From JALZUV01 sp964654855 (GTDB lineage Bacteria; Pseudomonadota; Alphaproteobacteria; Rickettsiales; JALZUV01): a DNA stretch of 64,000 nucleotides. The notes below the pieces were generated by a model that saw only the letters and a list, made by a program, of their open reading frames with translations, was not told where the DNA came from and did no database searches. A program made the position numbers and the translations under genes. The stretch lies in contig CAZZJS010000001.1 in the NCBI GenBank assembly GCA_964654855.1, positions 62,001-126,000 of the forward strand, read 5' to 3'. Below, piece after piece: positions 9,020-17,414 of this stretch. Position 1 is the stretch's first letter. Each line of letters begins with the position of its first letter.

Positions 9020-9756
9020 TGAATATTAGCCAAAATCAGATAGAAGAGGCGTTAAAAGAAGGGTTGCAGCCGGGTGATGATGTATTGATTCATGCCTCTT
9101 TAAGCACGCTTGGGCATTTTGAAGAGGGGGTGGAGGCGCTGATTGAATCTATCTGTAATGCGGTGACCAAGGCTGGCACTGTTATCATGATGGCCGATAC
9201 TCGCTCTTTTGCCAAAACGGGAACCTTCTCGCTCGATCAACCGAGTGAAACAGGTTTGCTCACAGAGCGCTTTCGTTTGATGGAAGGGGTGCGACGTTCT
9301 TGCGTGCCGATGGCTTCTTTTTGTGCGTGGGGTGCGCGGGTGGAAGAATATACGCAAACCTATCACAGCCATTTGGATGAGTCAGCGACCATCACTCGAT
9401 TGTTAGAAAATGACGGTAAAATAATGCTGATGGGCATTGGATATGAGAAATGCACGCTCTATCATCTGGCAGAAGAGCGTCATGACTTGCCGTATAATTT
9501 CTATAAGAATTTTGAAGGGGTGCTGAAAACTGAAGGGCAAGAAGATAAACCGATCTCACAGCGCTATTATGTGCGTAAAGATATGAGTGTGAAAAAGAAT
9601 CCATCAATTGCGGGGGAAGTGCTTGAGAAGCGCAATCAAGCGAAAGTTATTCCATTAGGTAATGAGTATTTGCGTGTTTTTCGTGCGCGTGATTTTGATA
9701 AATGCTGTATGGATGCGTTAGAAAAAGACTCAAAAGCCTTTCTAGAAAAAGCGTAA
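9019..9756 (+). CDS. AAC(3)-family N-acetyltransferase-like protein
   Basis: 245 residues from the ATG at 9019, within TAATG at the previous stop. The fold is that of the aminoglycoside 3-N-acetyltransferase (antibiotic_NAT) family. DVLIHASLSTLGHFEEG is at the N-terminus, followed by VPMASFCAWG, a histidine-rich HSHLDES segment and IMLMGIGYEKCTLYHLAEE, which match the family's order. Relatives within O-antigen and capsule loci acetylate amino sugars, so glycan N-acetylation is the likely role here rather than drug resistance. It follows the unknown protein in the same operon and precedes a second methyltransferase by 15 nt. Confidence 0.75.
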   Translation: MNISQNQIEEALKEGLQPGDDVLIHASLSTLGHFEEGVEALIESICNAVTKAGTVIMMADTRSFAKTGTFSLDQPSETGLLTERFRLMEGVRRSCVPMASFCAWGARVEEYTQTYHSHLDESATITRLLENDGKIMLMGIGYEKCTLYHLAEERHDLPYNFYKNFEGVLKTEGQEDKPISQRYYVRKDMSVKKNPSIAGEVLEKRNQAKVIPLGNEYLRVFRARDFDKCCMDALEKDSKAFLEKA

Positions 9757-9771
9757 TAAGGAACCGTAATC

Positions 9772-10515
9772 ATGATGAATGTTGAAGACGTAAAAGCAAA
9801 AATTGGTGATATCCCTTATATGACCATCGAGCAGGCGCAGCGTATGAATGACTTTATTATAAAGCATGATTTACGTTCTGTTATTGAGTTAGGTTTTTTT
9901 CATGGTGCCTCTACCTGCTATATCGCCAATGCTGTTTCGCAATTAGAGGGAGGCTCTGTTGTTGCAATTGATAAAGAGCGGGCAAAAACACTTGATCCAA
10001 ATGTTGAAGGCTTATTAGAAAACATTGGTGTGCGTGAATATGTGAAAGTTCATTATGAGCCAACGTCTTACCTCTGGCGCTTGATGAAGATGTTGGAAGA
10101 AGATCCAAGACCTCGTTTTGATCTATGTTATTTAGACGGCGCGCATAACTGGTTTGTTGATGGTTTTGCCTTTTTCCTCATTGATAAATTGATGAAACCT
10201 GGTGGTTGGATCATTATGGATGACCTCGAATTTCGTTATGACCATAGTCAGGGTTTGCGAGGCACTGATACGCTCAAAAATATGCCTAAAGATGAACGCG
10301 AATGTCCTCAGTTACGTAAGGTTTATGAGTTGTTGATTAAAACTCAACCTGGTTATGGTAACTTTCGTGAAGAAGATAACTGGGCGTTTGCGCAAAAAAT
10401 TTCTGAAGGCGGTGCAGGTCCAGCGCAGGTTACGACTGAGGTTATCGTGCAAGAAAAGCATATTGGCCTTGGGGCTGCTTTGATTAAGTTAGGTCGCCGT
10501 TTAGGTATGCGTTAA
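9772..10515 (+). CDS. Class I SAM-dependent methyltransferase-like protein
   Basis: 247 residues. Two ATG codons in a row begin the gene, preceded by AAGGA. The glycine motif VIELGFFHGASTCYIA, the acidic strand VVAIDKERA and DLCYLDGAHNWF match the class I methyltransferase group (Methyltransf_24-like). GGWIIMDDLEF ends the core. The C-terminus (LIKLGRRLGMR) is basic. It is the last gene of the plus-strand polysaccharide operon. Its TAA stop at 10513-10515 shares TTAA with the stop of the convergent epimerase gene. The substrate is probably a glycan or glycan precursor, by context only. Confidence 0.72.
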   Translation: MMNVEDVKAKIGDIPYMTIEQAQRMNDFIIKHDLRSVIELGFFHGASTCYIANAVSQLEGGSVVAIDKERAKTLDPNVEGLLENIGVREYVKVHYEPTSYLWRLMKMLEEDPRPRFDLCYLDGAHNWFVDGFAFFLIDKLMKPGGWIIMDDLEFRYDHSQGLRGTDTLKNMPKDERECPQLRKVYELLIKTQPGYGNFREEDNWAFAQKISEGGAGPAQVTTEVIVQEKHIGLGAALIKLGRRLGMR

Positions 10516-11522
10516 ATTTTATAATAATCGCGATACCAGTCGATAAATTCGCGCACACCTTCCTGCACGGTGATGGAAGGCTTATAACCTGTATGTTTTA
10601 CCAATTCTGATACGTCGGATAGATTATCGGCAATATCGCCGGGCTGTAACGGCAGTAACTCACGTTCTGCTTTCATGCCTAATACTTCCTCAATCGTTTC
10701 GACATATTCGATCAATTTGACGGAACGGTTATTGCCAATATTTAAAAGGCGGAAGGGGGCGAAGCTGGTTGCGACATCTGGATTTTTACTATCCCAATCG
10801 GGGTTAGGTTTGGCGATATCGTCGCTGCTGCGCAGAATGCCCTCTACAATATCGGTAATATAAGTGAAGTCGCGTGTGTGATTGCCATGATTGAACAGCT
10901 GGATAGGCTTACCTTCCAAAATATTCTTCGTGAAAATAAACAGCGCCATATCGGGGCGACCCCACGTTCCATAAGCGGTGAAGAAGCGTAAACCCGTGGT
11001 CGGGATCTTGAACAAGTTGCTATATGCATGCGCCATCAGTTCATTTGCACGCTTAGTTGCGGCGTAAAATTGCAATGGATGGGCGGTAGTTTGATGCTCC
11101 GAAAAAGGGATGTCACTATTGGCACCATAGACACCAGAAGTAGAGGCGTAGGTAAGATGTGGCACTTGCTGATAGCGGCAAGCTTCTAACATATTGGTGA
11201 AGGCAATGAGGTTGGATTCTACATAATCTTCCGGATGTTCCATACTATGGCGCACACCTGCTTGTGCTGCCAAATGGATAACCCGGTCAAACTTATGTTC
11301 GCTAAAGCATGTATCAATTGCGTTTTTATTTGCGAGATTTTCGCGATAGAAATGATAGTCGCCGCCTAGATTATTGAGAATTTCAAGGCGAGCCGCTTTA
11401 AGCTTTGGGTCGTAATAGTCATTCACACTATCAAAGCCGACCACACTATGGCCACGTTCAAGCAAAGTCTTAGCAGTATGAAAGCCGATAAAACCTGCAT
11501 TGCCTGTAACGAGGTATTTCAC
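10512..11522 (-). CDS. NAD-dependent UDP-sugar epimerase, UDP-glucuronate 4-epimerase-like
   Basis: 336 residues of the extended SDR epimerase family. The NAD motif is VTGNAGFIGFHTAK at the N-terminus. The substrate region FDSVNDYYDPKLKAARLEIL is typical of UDP-glucuronate 4-epimerases. The catalytic site has STSGVYG and Tyr/Lys in YAATK. WGRPDMALFIF is also typical of that subfamily. Converts UDP-GlcA to UDP-GalA, or, given the adjacent TviB-like dehydrogenase, an N-acetylated uronic acid (TviC role). It is the last gene of the minus-strand half. Its start overlaps the dehydrogenase stop by one base. Confidence 0.85.
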   Translation of the reverse strand: MKYLVTGNAGFIGFHTAKTLLERGHSVVGFDSVNDYYDPKLKAARLEILNNLGGDYHFYRENLANKNAIDTCFSEHKFDRVIHLAAQAGVRHSMEHPEDYVESNLIAFTNMLEACRYQQVPHLTYASTSGVYGANSDIPFSEHQTTAHPLQFYAATKRANELMAHAYSNLFKIPTTGLRFFTAYGTWGRPDMALFIFTKNILEGKPIQLFNHGNHTRDFTYITDIVEGILRSSDDIAKPNPDWDSKNPDVATSFAPFRLLNIGNNRSVKLIEYVETIEEVLGMKAERELLPLQPGDIADNLSDVSELVKHTGYKPSITVQEGVREFIDWYRDYYKI

Positions 11523-12796
11523 TAGAGGCGTTCCTCGCTTTTTGAGATACCAAACAGGCCCTTCACATCATAAAGTACACCATCCGGCTTGCAGAAGTTG
11601 CGAATTTCATCGGCACCCATGGCGATAAATTGCTCATGCCCTACAGCCACGATCACCGCATCATAAGCGCCTGTTTGCGGTGAGTGAGTGAGGTTGATGT
11701 TATATTCATGCTGCGCATCTTCATCGCTTACCCAAGGATCATGCACATCAACCATTGCATGGTATGATTCCAGCTCGCGGATGACATCAATCACGCGAGA
11801 ATTTCGCAAATCTGGGCAGTTTTCTTTAAAGGTAAGTCCCATAACTAAAATCTTGCTAGTCGCAACATTTAGTTTCGCCTTTAGCATAAGGCGGATGACG
11901 CGTTCGGCCAAATACTTGCCCATCGTATCATTGATACGGCGGCCTGCGAGAATCACCTCTGGGTGGTAACCAATCTGCTGGGCGCGATAGGTGAGGTAGT
12001 AAGGGTCAACTCCAATGCAGTGCCCGCCAACTAAGCCGGGTTTGAAAGGAAGGAAGTTCCATTTCGTGCTGGCAGCAGTCAATACTTCTTGTGTGTCAAT
12101 GCCGAGCTTGTGGAAGATAATGGAAAGCTCATTCATAAAGGCGATGTTGAGATCACGCTGTGCATTCTCAATCACTTTGGCTGCTTCTGCCACTTCGATG
12201 GATGAAGCTTTATGTGTGCCTGCTGTGATGATAGAGGCATAGGTTGCGTCAACTGCATCTGCCACTTCTGGTGTGGAACCACTGGTGACTTTCACAATAT
12301 CGGTAATACCGCGATTTTTATCGCCGGGGTTAATGCGTTCAGGGCTATAGCCGGTGAAGAAATCTACATTATGTTTGAGACCAGATTCACGCTCTAAAAT
12401 TTCGACACCGTAATTTTGTACGCAGCCGGGGAACACGGTCGATTCATAAACCACAATCGCGCCTTTGGGCATCACTTCCCCGACTAGCTCAGACGCTTTT
12501 TTGAACGGATGGAGGTCAGGCTGTTTAGCGGCGTTAATAGGTGTGGGAACAGTGATGATAAAGAGCTTACAGTTCTTCAAATCATCTGCATTGCTGGTGA
12601 AGGAAAGCTGTGATGCGGCAGTAAACTCGTCTGCACTCACTTCTAAGTTTTTATCGTCACCTTGCTGCAATGCTTCAATACGTTCTTTTGCAATATCAAA
12701 GCCTATTACAGAGCGCTTTTTGCCAAATGCGACAGCAAGCGGAAGCCCAACATAGCCAAGCCCAATGATAGCAATTTTATCGGTATCGAGAATCAT
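11522..12796 (-). CDS. Nucleotide-sugar 6-dehydrogenase (TviB/WbpO type)
   Basis: 424 residues of the UDP-glucose/UDP-HexNAc dehydrogenase family. The N-terminal NAD site is IAIIGLGYVGLPLAVAFG. VPTPINAAKQPDL and VVYESTVFPGC follow. The catalytic cysteine lies in GLVGGHCIGVDPYYLTYRAQ. The phrase with HCIGVDPYYLTYRAQ is typical of the UDP-N-acetylhexosamine dehydrogenases (WbpO, TviB, Cap5L) rather than of plain UDP-glucose dehydrogenase. It makes an acidic UDP-HexNAcA or UDP-uronic acid for the polysaccharide. It overlaps the WbaP-type gene by 4 nt and the epimerase by 1 nt, so the three are probably co-translated. Confidence 0.88.
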   Translation of the reverse strand: MILDTDKIAIIGLGYVGLPLAVAFGKKRSVIGFDIAKERIEALQQGDDKNLEVSADEFTAASQLSFTSNADDLKNCKLFIITVPTPINAAKQPDLHPFKKASELVGEVMPKGAIVVYESTVFPGCVQNYGVEILERESGLKHNVDFFTGYSPERINPGDKNRGITDIVKVTSGSTPEVADAVDATYASIITAGTHKASSIEVAEAAKVIENAQRDLNIAFMNELSIIFHKLGIDTQEVLTAASTKWNFLPFKPGLVGGHCIGVDPYYLTYRAQQIGYHPEVILAGRRINDTMGKYLAERVIRLMLKAKLNVATSKILVMGLTFKENCPDLRNSRVIDVIRELESYHAMVDVHDPWVSDEDAQHEYNINLTHSPQTGAYDAVIVAVGHEQFIAMGADEIRNFCKPDGVLYDVKGLFGISKSEERL

Positions 12797-14262
12797 GAGG
12801 TGGTGCTTCGCTTTTCGAAAGATTGTGTAGAAGGTTGAATATTTTGTACCATGCTACGGCATTGTTCAACGACATCAAGTTTTGGTTTGGTGCCTGCGAA
12901 CATCACGATTAGGGTTTTAATGGCGATGCGTATATCTAGCCACAAAGACATGTTCTGAATATACCAGAGATCGAGCACCAGCTTTTGTTCTGGTGTTAGG
13001 TGATCTCCGCCATGAATTTGTGCCCACCCACTGACTCCAGGGCGAACACTGAGGCGCACCTCGCCACCTTTAGGTTGATCTTCCGGTAAGAGAGGGCGGG
13101 GGCCAATGAATGACATTTTCCCGCTTAAAATATGGAAAAGTTGTGGTAATTCATCCAAGCGTAAATTTCGGATCATTTTGCCAATAATGGAGCTGCGATT
13201 CTCATCATCTGCCTTATGATCTAGACGTTCTTGGTCTAGCCTGCGACCTGTTGGTTTCATCGTACGAAATTTATAGAGTCGGAAGTTTTTATCAAAACGC
13301 CCAGGGCGCTGCTGCCAGAAGAAAGCAGGTAATCCAACGTCCAAGATAACGAAGATAAAAGTGAAGAAAATAAGAGGTGCCAATAGGATTAAGAAAATCA
13401 AAGCGCCGCTAATATCGAGTGCTCGTTTAAGAGGTAGGTAGCCATTATTAGCTGCATCTTCAAAACTTTGTGAGGCATTGACTTTAGGTTTAACATTATC
13501 CAATGCAAGAGGGGAAGTGGGCACAATGTCCTGACCAAAATGGACAAGTTTCACGTTATAGTCTTCTTGTAGATTAGCTAGAACTTGTTGATTGCCGCGG
13601 GTTAATTCATCAAATGGATAAGACAAAATAATCTGATTGATACGAATACCGTGCACAAGAAAACGCTCAAGCAGTTCGGGGATTTGTTTAATGTTGCCCA
13701 AAATAGTGTGTTTGTGGAAAGCGCGTCCATGAAGTTGTTCATCCTCATCAATCAAACCTTCAACGATGATTGCGCCGGGTAAAATACGTTCGGAAAATGA
13801 AAGGTAAAGCTCTGACACGTGATTGACTCCGATAATCAGGATGCTCTGTCCTTTACTGTCTGTTTGCTGTTTGATGGGTCCCCAAATACGACGTACAAGC
13901 AAGCGGCTACCGCACATGCTAAGGATACAAAAGGCCCAGTGAATAGGCGGAACCGAACGCGGTATAACATCTAGGCGATCAAGCAAAAATAGCAGGCTGT
14001 TACTGCATAGAACAATGAGCGTAATGCTTAAAATGACATTGCGTAAATCTTTTTGTGAGGTGAAACGCCATACACTGTTATGGGTATTAAAGAAAATAAG
14101 GATAGGGGCTGATGTTAGTAAAGTGCTTGTCACGACTTTGAGTAAGTCATAAGGCTGTTGCGGTTCTTCGATAAACGAAATACCATTACGCAAGTAAAGC
14201 GCAGTGAGTAGCGCTGCGCAGATGCAAGCCATATCAAAAAAGAAATACAGATATTTTTTCAT
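12793..14262 (-). CDS. Polyprenyl-phosphate sugar phosphotransferase (WbaP/CpsE type)
   Basis: 489 residues. The N-terminal half holds about four membrane segments (residues about 5-25, 40-60, 75-95, 105-125) and then a Rossmann-like domain beginning SILIIGVNHVSE. Around residue 275 comes a fifth hydrophobic helix (KRALDISGALIFLILLAPL) and then the catalytic bacterial sugar-transferase domain, with RLYKFRTM, LDELPQLFHILSGKMSFIGP, RPLLPEDQ and VRPGVSGWAQIHG. It starts glycan assembly by placing a sugar-1-phosphate on undecaprenyl phosphate. The sugar is not predictable here. 126 nt without a gene separate it from the upstream small protein; a TATATA box lies just before the ATG, but no convincing partner -35 was found. 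Confidence 0.9.
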   Translation of the reverse strand: MKKYLYFFFDMACICAALLTALYLRNGISFIEEPQQPYDLLKVVTSTLLTSAPILIFFNTHNSVWRFTSQKDLRNVILSITLIVLCSNSLLFLLDRLDVIPRSVPPIHWAFCILSMCGSRLLVRRIWGPIKQQTDSKGQSILIIGVNHVSELYLSFSERILPGAIIVEGLIDEDEQLHGRAFHKHTILGNIKQIPELLERFLVHGIRINQIILSYPFDELTRGNQQVLANLQEDYNVKLVHFGQDIVPTSPLALDNVKPKVNASQSFEDAANNGYLPLKRALDISGALIFLILLAPLIFFTFIFVILDVGLPAFFWQQRPGRFDKNFRLYKFRTMKPTGRRLDQERLDHKADDENRSSIIGKMIRNLRLDELPQLFHILSGKMSFIGPRPLLPEDQPKGGEVRLSVRPGVSGWAQIHGGDHLTPEQKLVLDLWYIQNMSLWLDIRIAIKTLIVMFAGTKPKLDVVEQCRSMVQNIQPSTQSFEKRSTTS

Positions 14263-14388
14263 TCTTATCCCTATATACGCATCATAAATGCTGATGAAGC
14301 AAGTGCAATAAATTCGCCTGTTTCAGTCCTCTATTTTGGTCTTTTAGGAGAAAATACTTCTGAAATGATCCTTTAAGGAGAGGTAGGG

Positions 14389-15042
14389 TTAAGGGGTGTC
14401 ACTGTTTTGCGCCTGTTTCATTTGCTCCAATAAACTATCAAGTGAGTCAATGTTCAGCATTGTACGTATTTTGCGTCGGCGATTAGTAGAGGCCTTGGTC
14501 AGAACCTCTATATCTTGCAGAGCAATATCTTGCGCCTCTTCATCAAAGATAGGAAAGAAATGTATGGCAAAAAGTGTGCGTTTTTCTGCAAGCCAAGCTT
14601 CCCGTGGCGCCACAAGAGCAGCTTGTTTATAAGCCTGCAAAGCATCGCTATTAAACCCACCATGCTGGATGTGAGTAACTGCTTTAGTGAACCAGCCATT
14701 TCCGTCTTTTGGTTGGCATTGAAGGTGTTTTTCCAATGTTTCAAGAATGATGTTCAGTGTTGCATCTATTTCATCAAAATTATTATGAGCCGTATGATGC
14801 GCGTATTTCGCATTATAGAGTGAGGTAAGGTCTCTATAAAAATTGCCATGGCAGAAATTATAACTAGCCATGCGTTGATAATCTTCAATGGCAGCTTCAA
14901 CATCCGAAAGGGTAATATTTTTTTCGGGATGTTTAATATCTGAAATTAAAGTTTGGTATTTTAAGCGAACATACTCAGAGGGTAAAATGGAAACGATCCA
15001 AAGCACTGCACATAACGTTAGAAAGCTAGCCAGAATATGCAT
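14389..15042 (-). CDS. Small membrane-anchored protein, possibly TPR-like
   Basis: 217 residues. One N-terminal hydrophobic segment (residues 2-20) should anchor it or act as an uncleaved signal. The rest is helical with alternating A, Y and L residues (ALQAYKQAALVAPREAWLAE), suggestive of degenerate TPR repeats. No enzyme motif is visible. It begins 3 nt after the Wzc-like gene stop and precedes the WbaP-type gene, so it is probably part of the same transcript and may assist polysaccharide export or assembly. Function is not established. Confidence 0.6.
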   Translation of the reverse strand: MHILASFLTLCAVLWIVSILPSEYVRLKYQTLISDIKHPEKNITLSDVEAAIEDYQRMASYNFCHGNFYRDLTSLYNAKYAHHTAHNNFDEIDATLNIILETLEKHLQCQPKDGNGWFTKAVTHIQHGGFNSDALQAYKQAALVAPREAWLAEKRTLFAIHFFPIFDEEAQDIALQDIEVLTKASTNRRRKIRTMLNIDSLDSLLEQMKQAQNSDTP

Positions 15043-15045
15043 TCA

Positions 15046-17322
15046 TTATCTTTCGGAATAATCTTCGTAAGTATAGTAACCATATTGGCTGGCTCTATCG
15101 CTATCAACCAAAGTTAGAAGTGATCCTACCATTTTATCATGCACCTCTGGTGACCGCTCAAGCGCACGACTAATGATTTCCCTATCTGTTTTTCCCCAGC
15201 GTGTAAGGAAGATAAAGCTATCAACGACATTAGCGATAACACGAGCATCTACGATATGCCCAATAGGGGGTAAGTCAATAATCACCACATCGAACACTTT
15301 TTGTAAATGTCCCACAAGCGCATTCATTTGCCCTGAAGCAATAAGATTTAGGTTATTGATTGAAGTAGCGCGGCCCTTCGCCGGAATAAAAAAGAGTTTT
15401 TGTTTATCTACCTTATAGCAAACGGATGACAGATCGGAGAGCACTTCTTCGCGTGTTTCCGTTCCAAGTCGAGAAGCAAGTTCATAAAAACCGAGTTCCG
15501 CTTTAGGTGTAAACCATCGAGTAAGGCTTGGGCGGCGGAAATCACAGTCAATCAAGGCTACTTTTTTGCCAGCAAGCGCGAAATGTTTGGCAAGAATACA
15601 GGAAGTAACAGATTTACCCTCACCAGAATTAGCAGAGACAAAAGAAATAACCCTATCTCCTTGGTTATCAACTCCATCAAATTGTGTGGATAGTTGAATA
15701 TTACGCATCACTTCAGCGGTTACGCTTGTTTGTGAGTCAAGCGATCGGGTGATTTCTTTAAACGTATTCAGGTTGAAAGGGATAGAGTTGTCTGCTTTTT
15801 GGGTAGATAATAGAGATGGATCGTAGAGGAGTTTTTTATCATCTAACTCTCCACGAGGTAACATACCCAAACATGTGCGTTTAGTGGCGCTTTCTAAATC
15901 TTCAGTTTTCCAAATAAAACGATCTAGTTGTTTTAAGATCAAGATCAGCGCAATTCCTAAGGTCGTACCGAAAATTAAACCTGCGAGTAAAATAAGATTC
16001 TTTTTCGGCCAGCTGGGAGAGCTGGGCTCCATAGCAGAGTTAATGATGCGTGCATGAACCTGCGGAATGGATTGTTGTTCTGTTTGCTCGTTAAACGTAT
16101 CAAGCATTTTTGTATAAAGGGTGCGTGTGGATTGAGCGCGTCGTTGTAGTTCACGCAGTTCAATTTGGCTGCGTTGATTGACAATAGAAGTGTTACGAAC
16201 TTTGTTGAGCTCTGTTTCGAGCGCTTTTGTTTTAGATTGTGCAATCTTGTAAGCGCTATGATAGCCAGAGGATAACCGCTTATATTCATCAATAATGATG
16301 GCTCTAATATCACCCATTTGCTGAGAGAGGTTACGATAAGCTTGGTGATTTTTGCCTTGTTTACGGCCAATTTCAGTTGCCCGACGTGCAAGTGCAATAT
16401 GCTCATTACGTAACTTCGTAATAATGCCGTTTTTGAGCGTATCGCTCGTTATGATATTCGTGTTTCCTGATGCTAAAATATTATCGATTGATTCGTGCTG
16501 AGCCTTTGCATGAGCCGCTTCCGTACGTGCTTTACTAAGGTTAATATTAAGCTCGGAGAGTTGTTGATCGGAAATTGAAATATGGTTAAATTGCTGCAGA
16601 ATATTGTTTTTCTCCTTATAGGCTTCGACGGCTTTTTCAGAGGTGGTTAGTTCTTCTCTTAGCTTATCTAGTCGAACCTTTAGCCAGTCATTCGTGCGCT
16701 GAGATACTTCATAGAAAGACTCAAGTTCATCTTCTAAATAAGTTTCTGCGATTAAGTTAGCTCTGTAAGCGGCTGTTTTAGGGCTTCCAGATTGATAGCT
16801 AATTTTGAGTACAAAGGCTTGATCAACACGCTCAACTTTAAGGCCACGGCGAAATGCATGGAAGCGTGCATTTTTAACTAATTCGAGCTGTTCTTCAGTA
16901 TTTGTATTGTTTTTTCGTCCAAAAATTTTGTTTTTGATAGAGCTAACAAAATCGTTTGCTTGAGGTGCAGAAAGATTTTCATATAAATTAGCGCGTTGAG
17001 CCGCTTTCTCTAATAACTTATTGGATTTAATTACTTCGATTTGGCTATCTAGGACAAGTTTTTCTTTAAAGCCCAGATAGTTGGTGACATCAGGTAGAGC
17101 GCTTTGGAGTCTTGGATCGATTAGAATAGAGGTTGAGGCTGTGTAGCGAGGCGCTGCGACGCCGATGTAAATAACGCTGAGGGCTACACCACCGAGAACA
17201 CAAAGAAAAAGCAACTTAGAATAGCGGTGTAAAATTGCGATTGTCTCTTGGAAAGAAATGAGATTGTCGAACTCAAAACCTTGCTCATCATGGGTCGAAA
17301 TTTGTGTTTGTACGTCTGACAT
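15046..17322 (-). CDS. Wzc-like polysaccharide copolymerase / BY-kinase
   Basis: 758 residues. A Wzz domain with a first membrane segment near residues 38-55 is followed by a long coiled-coil periplasmic region (about 90-430). A second membrane helix (LILLAGLIFGTTLGIALIL) lies near 440-460. A cytoplasmic tyrosine kinase domain follows. Walker A is ANSGEGKSVTS near residue 565, Walker A' is VALIDCDFRRP near 590 and Walker B is DVVIIDLPPIG. The C-terminus is a tyrosine cluster (QYGYYTYEDYSER, five Tyr), the usual autophosphorylation tail. It controls chain length and export. It is first in the minus-strand polysaccharide operon. No low-molecular-weight Tyr phosphatase or Wza gene is in view. 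Confidence 0.92.
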   Translation of the reverse strand: MSDVQTQISTHDEQGFEFDNLISFQETIAILHRYSKLLFLCVLGGVALSVIYIGVAAPRYTASTSILIDPRLQSALPDVTNYLGFKEKLVLDSQIEVIKSNKLLEKAAQRANLYENLSAPQANDFVSSIKNKIFGRKNNTNTEEQLELVKNARFHAFRRGLKVERVDQAFVLKISYQSGSPKTAAYRANLIAETYLEDELESFYEVSQRTNDWLKVRLDKLREELTTSEKAVEAYKEKNNILQQFNHISISDQQLSELNINLSKARTEAAHAKAQHESIDNILASGNTNIITSDTLKNGIITKLRNEHIALARRATEIGRKQGKNHQAYRNLSQQMGDIRAIIIDEYKRLSSGYHSAYKIAQSKTKALETELNKVRNTSIVNQRSQIELRELQRRAQSTRTLYTKMLDTFNEQTEQQSIPQVHARIINSAMEPSSPSWPKKNLILLAGLIFGTTLGIALILILKQLDRFIWKTEDLESATKRTCLGMLPRGELDDKKLLYDPSLLSTQKADNSIPFNLNTFKEITRSLDSQTSVTAEVMRNIQLSTQFDGVDNQGDRVISFVSANSGEGKSVTSCILAKHFALAGKKVALIDCDFRRPSLTRWFTPKAELGFYELASRLGTETREEVLSDLSSVCYKVDKQKLFFIPAKGRATSINNLNLIASGQMNALVGHLQKVFDVVIIDLPPIGHIVDARVIANVVDSFIFLTRWGKTDREIISRALERSPEVHDKMVGSLLTLVDSDRASQYGYYTYEDYSER

Positions 17323-17414
17323 TTTTTAAATTTTAGCACACCTTACGATTGCAAGATTTTCCTTACCTTTCGCTTGTATGGATTATTGATGCCGCTGACA
17401 ACTAATTAAATCTA

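Noticed and set aside
9019..9756. Aminoglycoside resistance gene
   Set aside because: The fold matches AAC(3), but location in a coupled glycan operon makes a sugar acetyltransferase more likely.
15975..16406. 143-residue minus-strand frame inside the Wzc-like gene
   Set aside because: Out-of-frame overlap with a coiled-coil coding region and no ribosome site or protein features.
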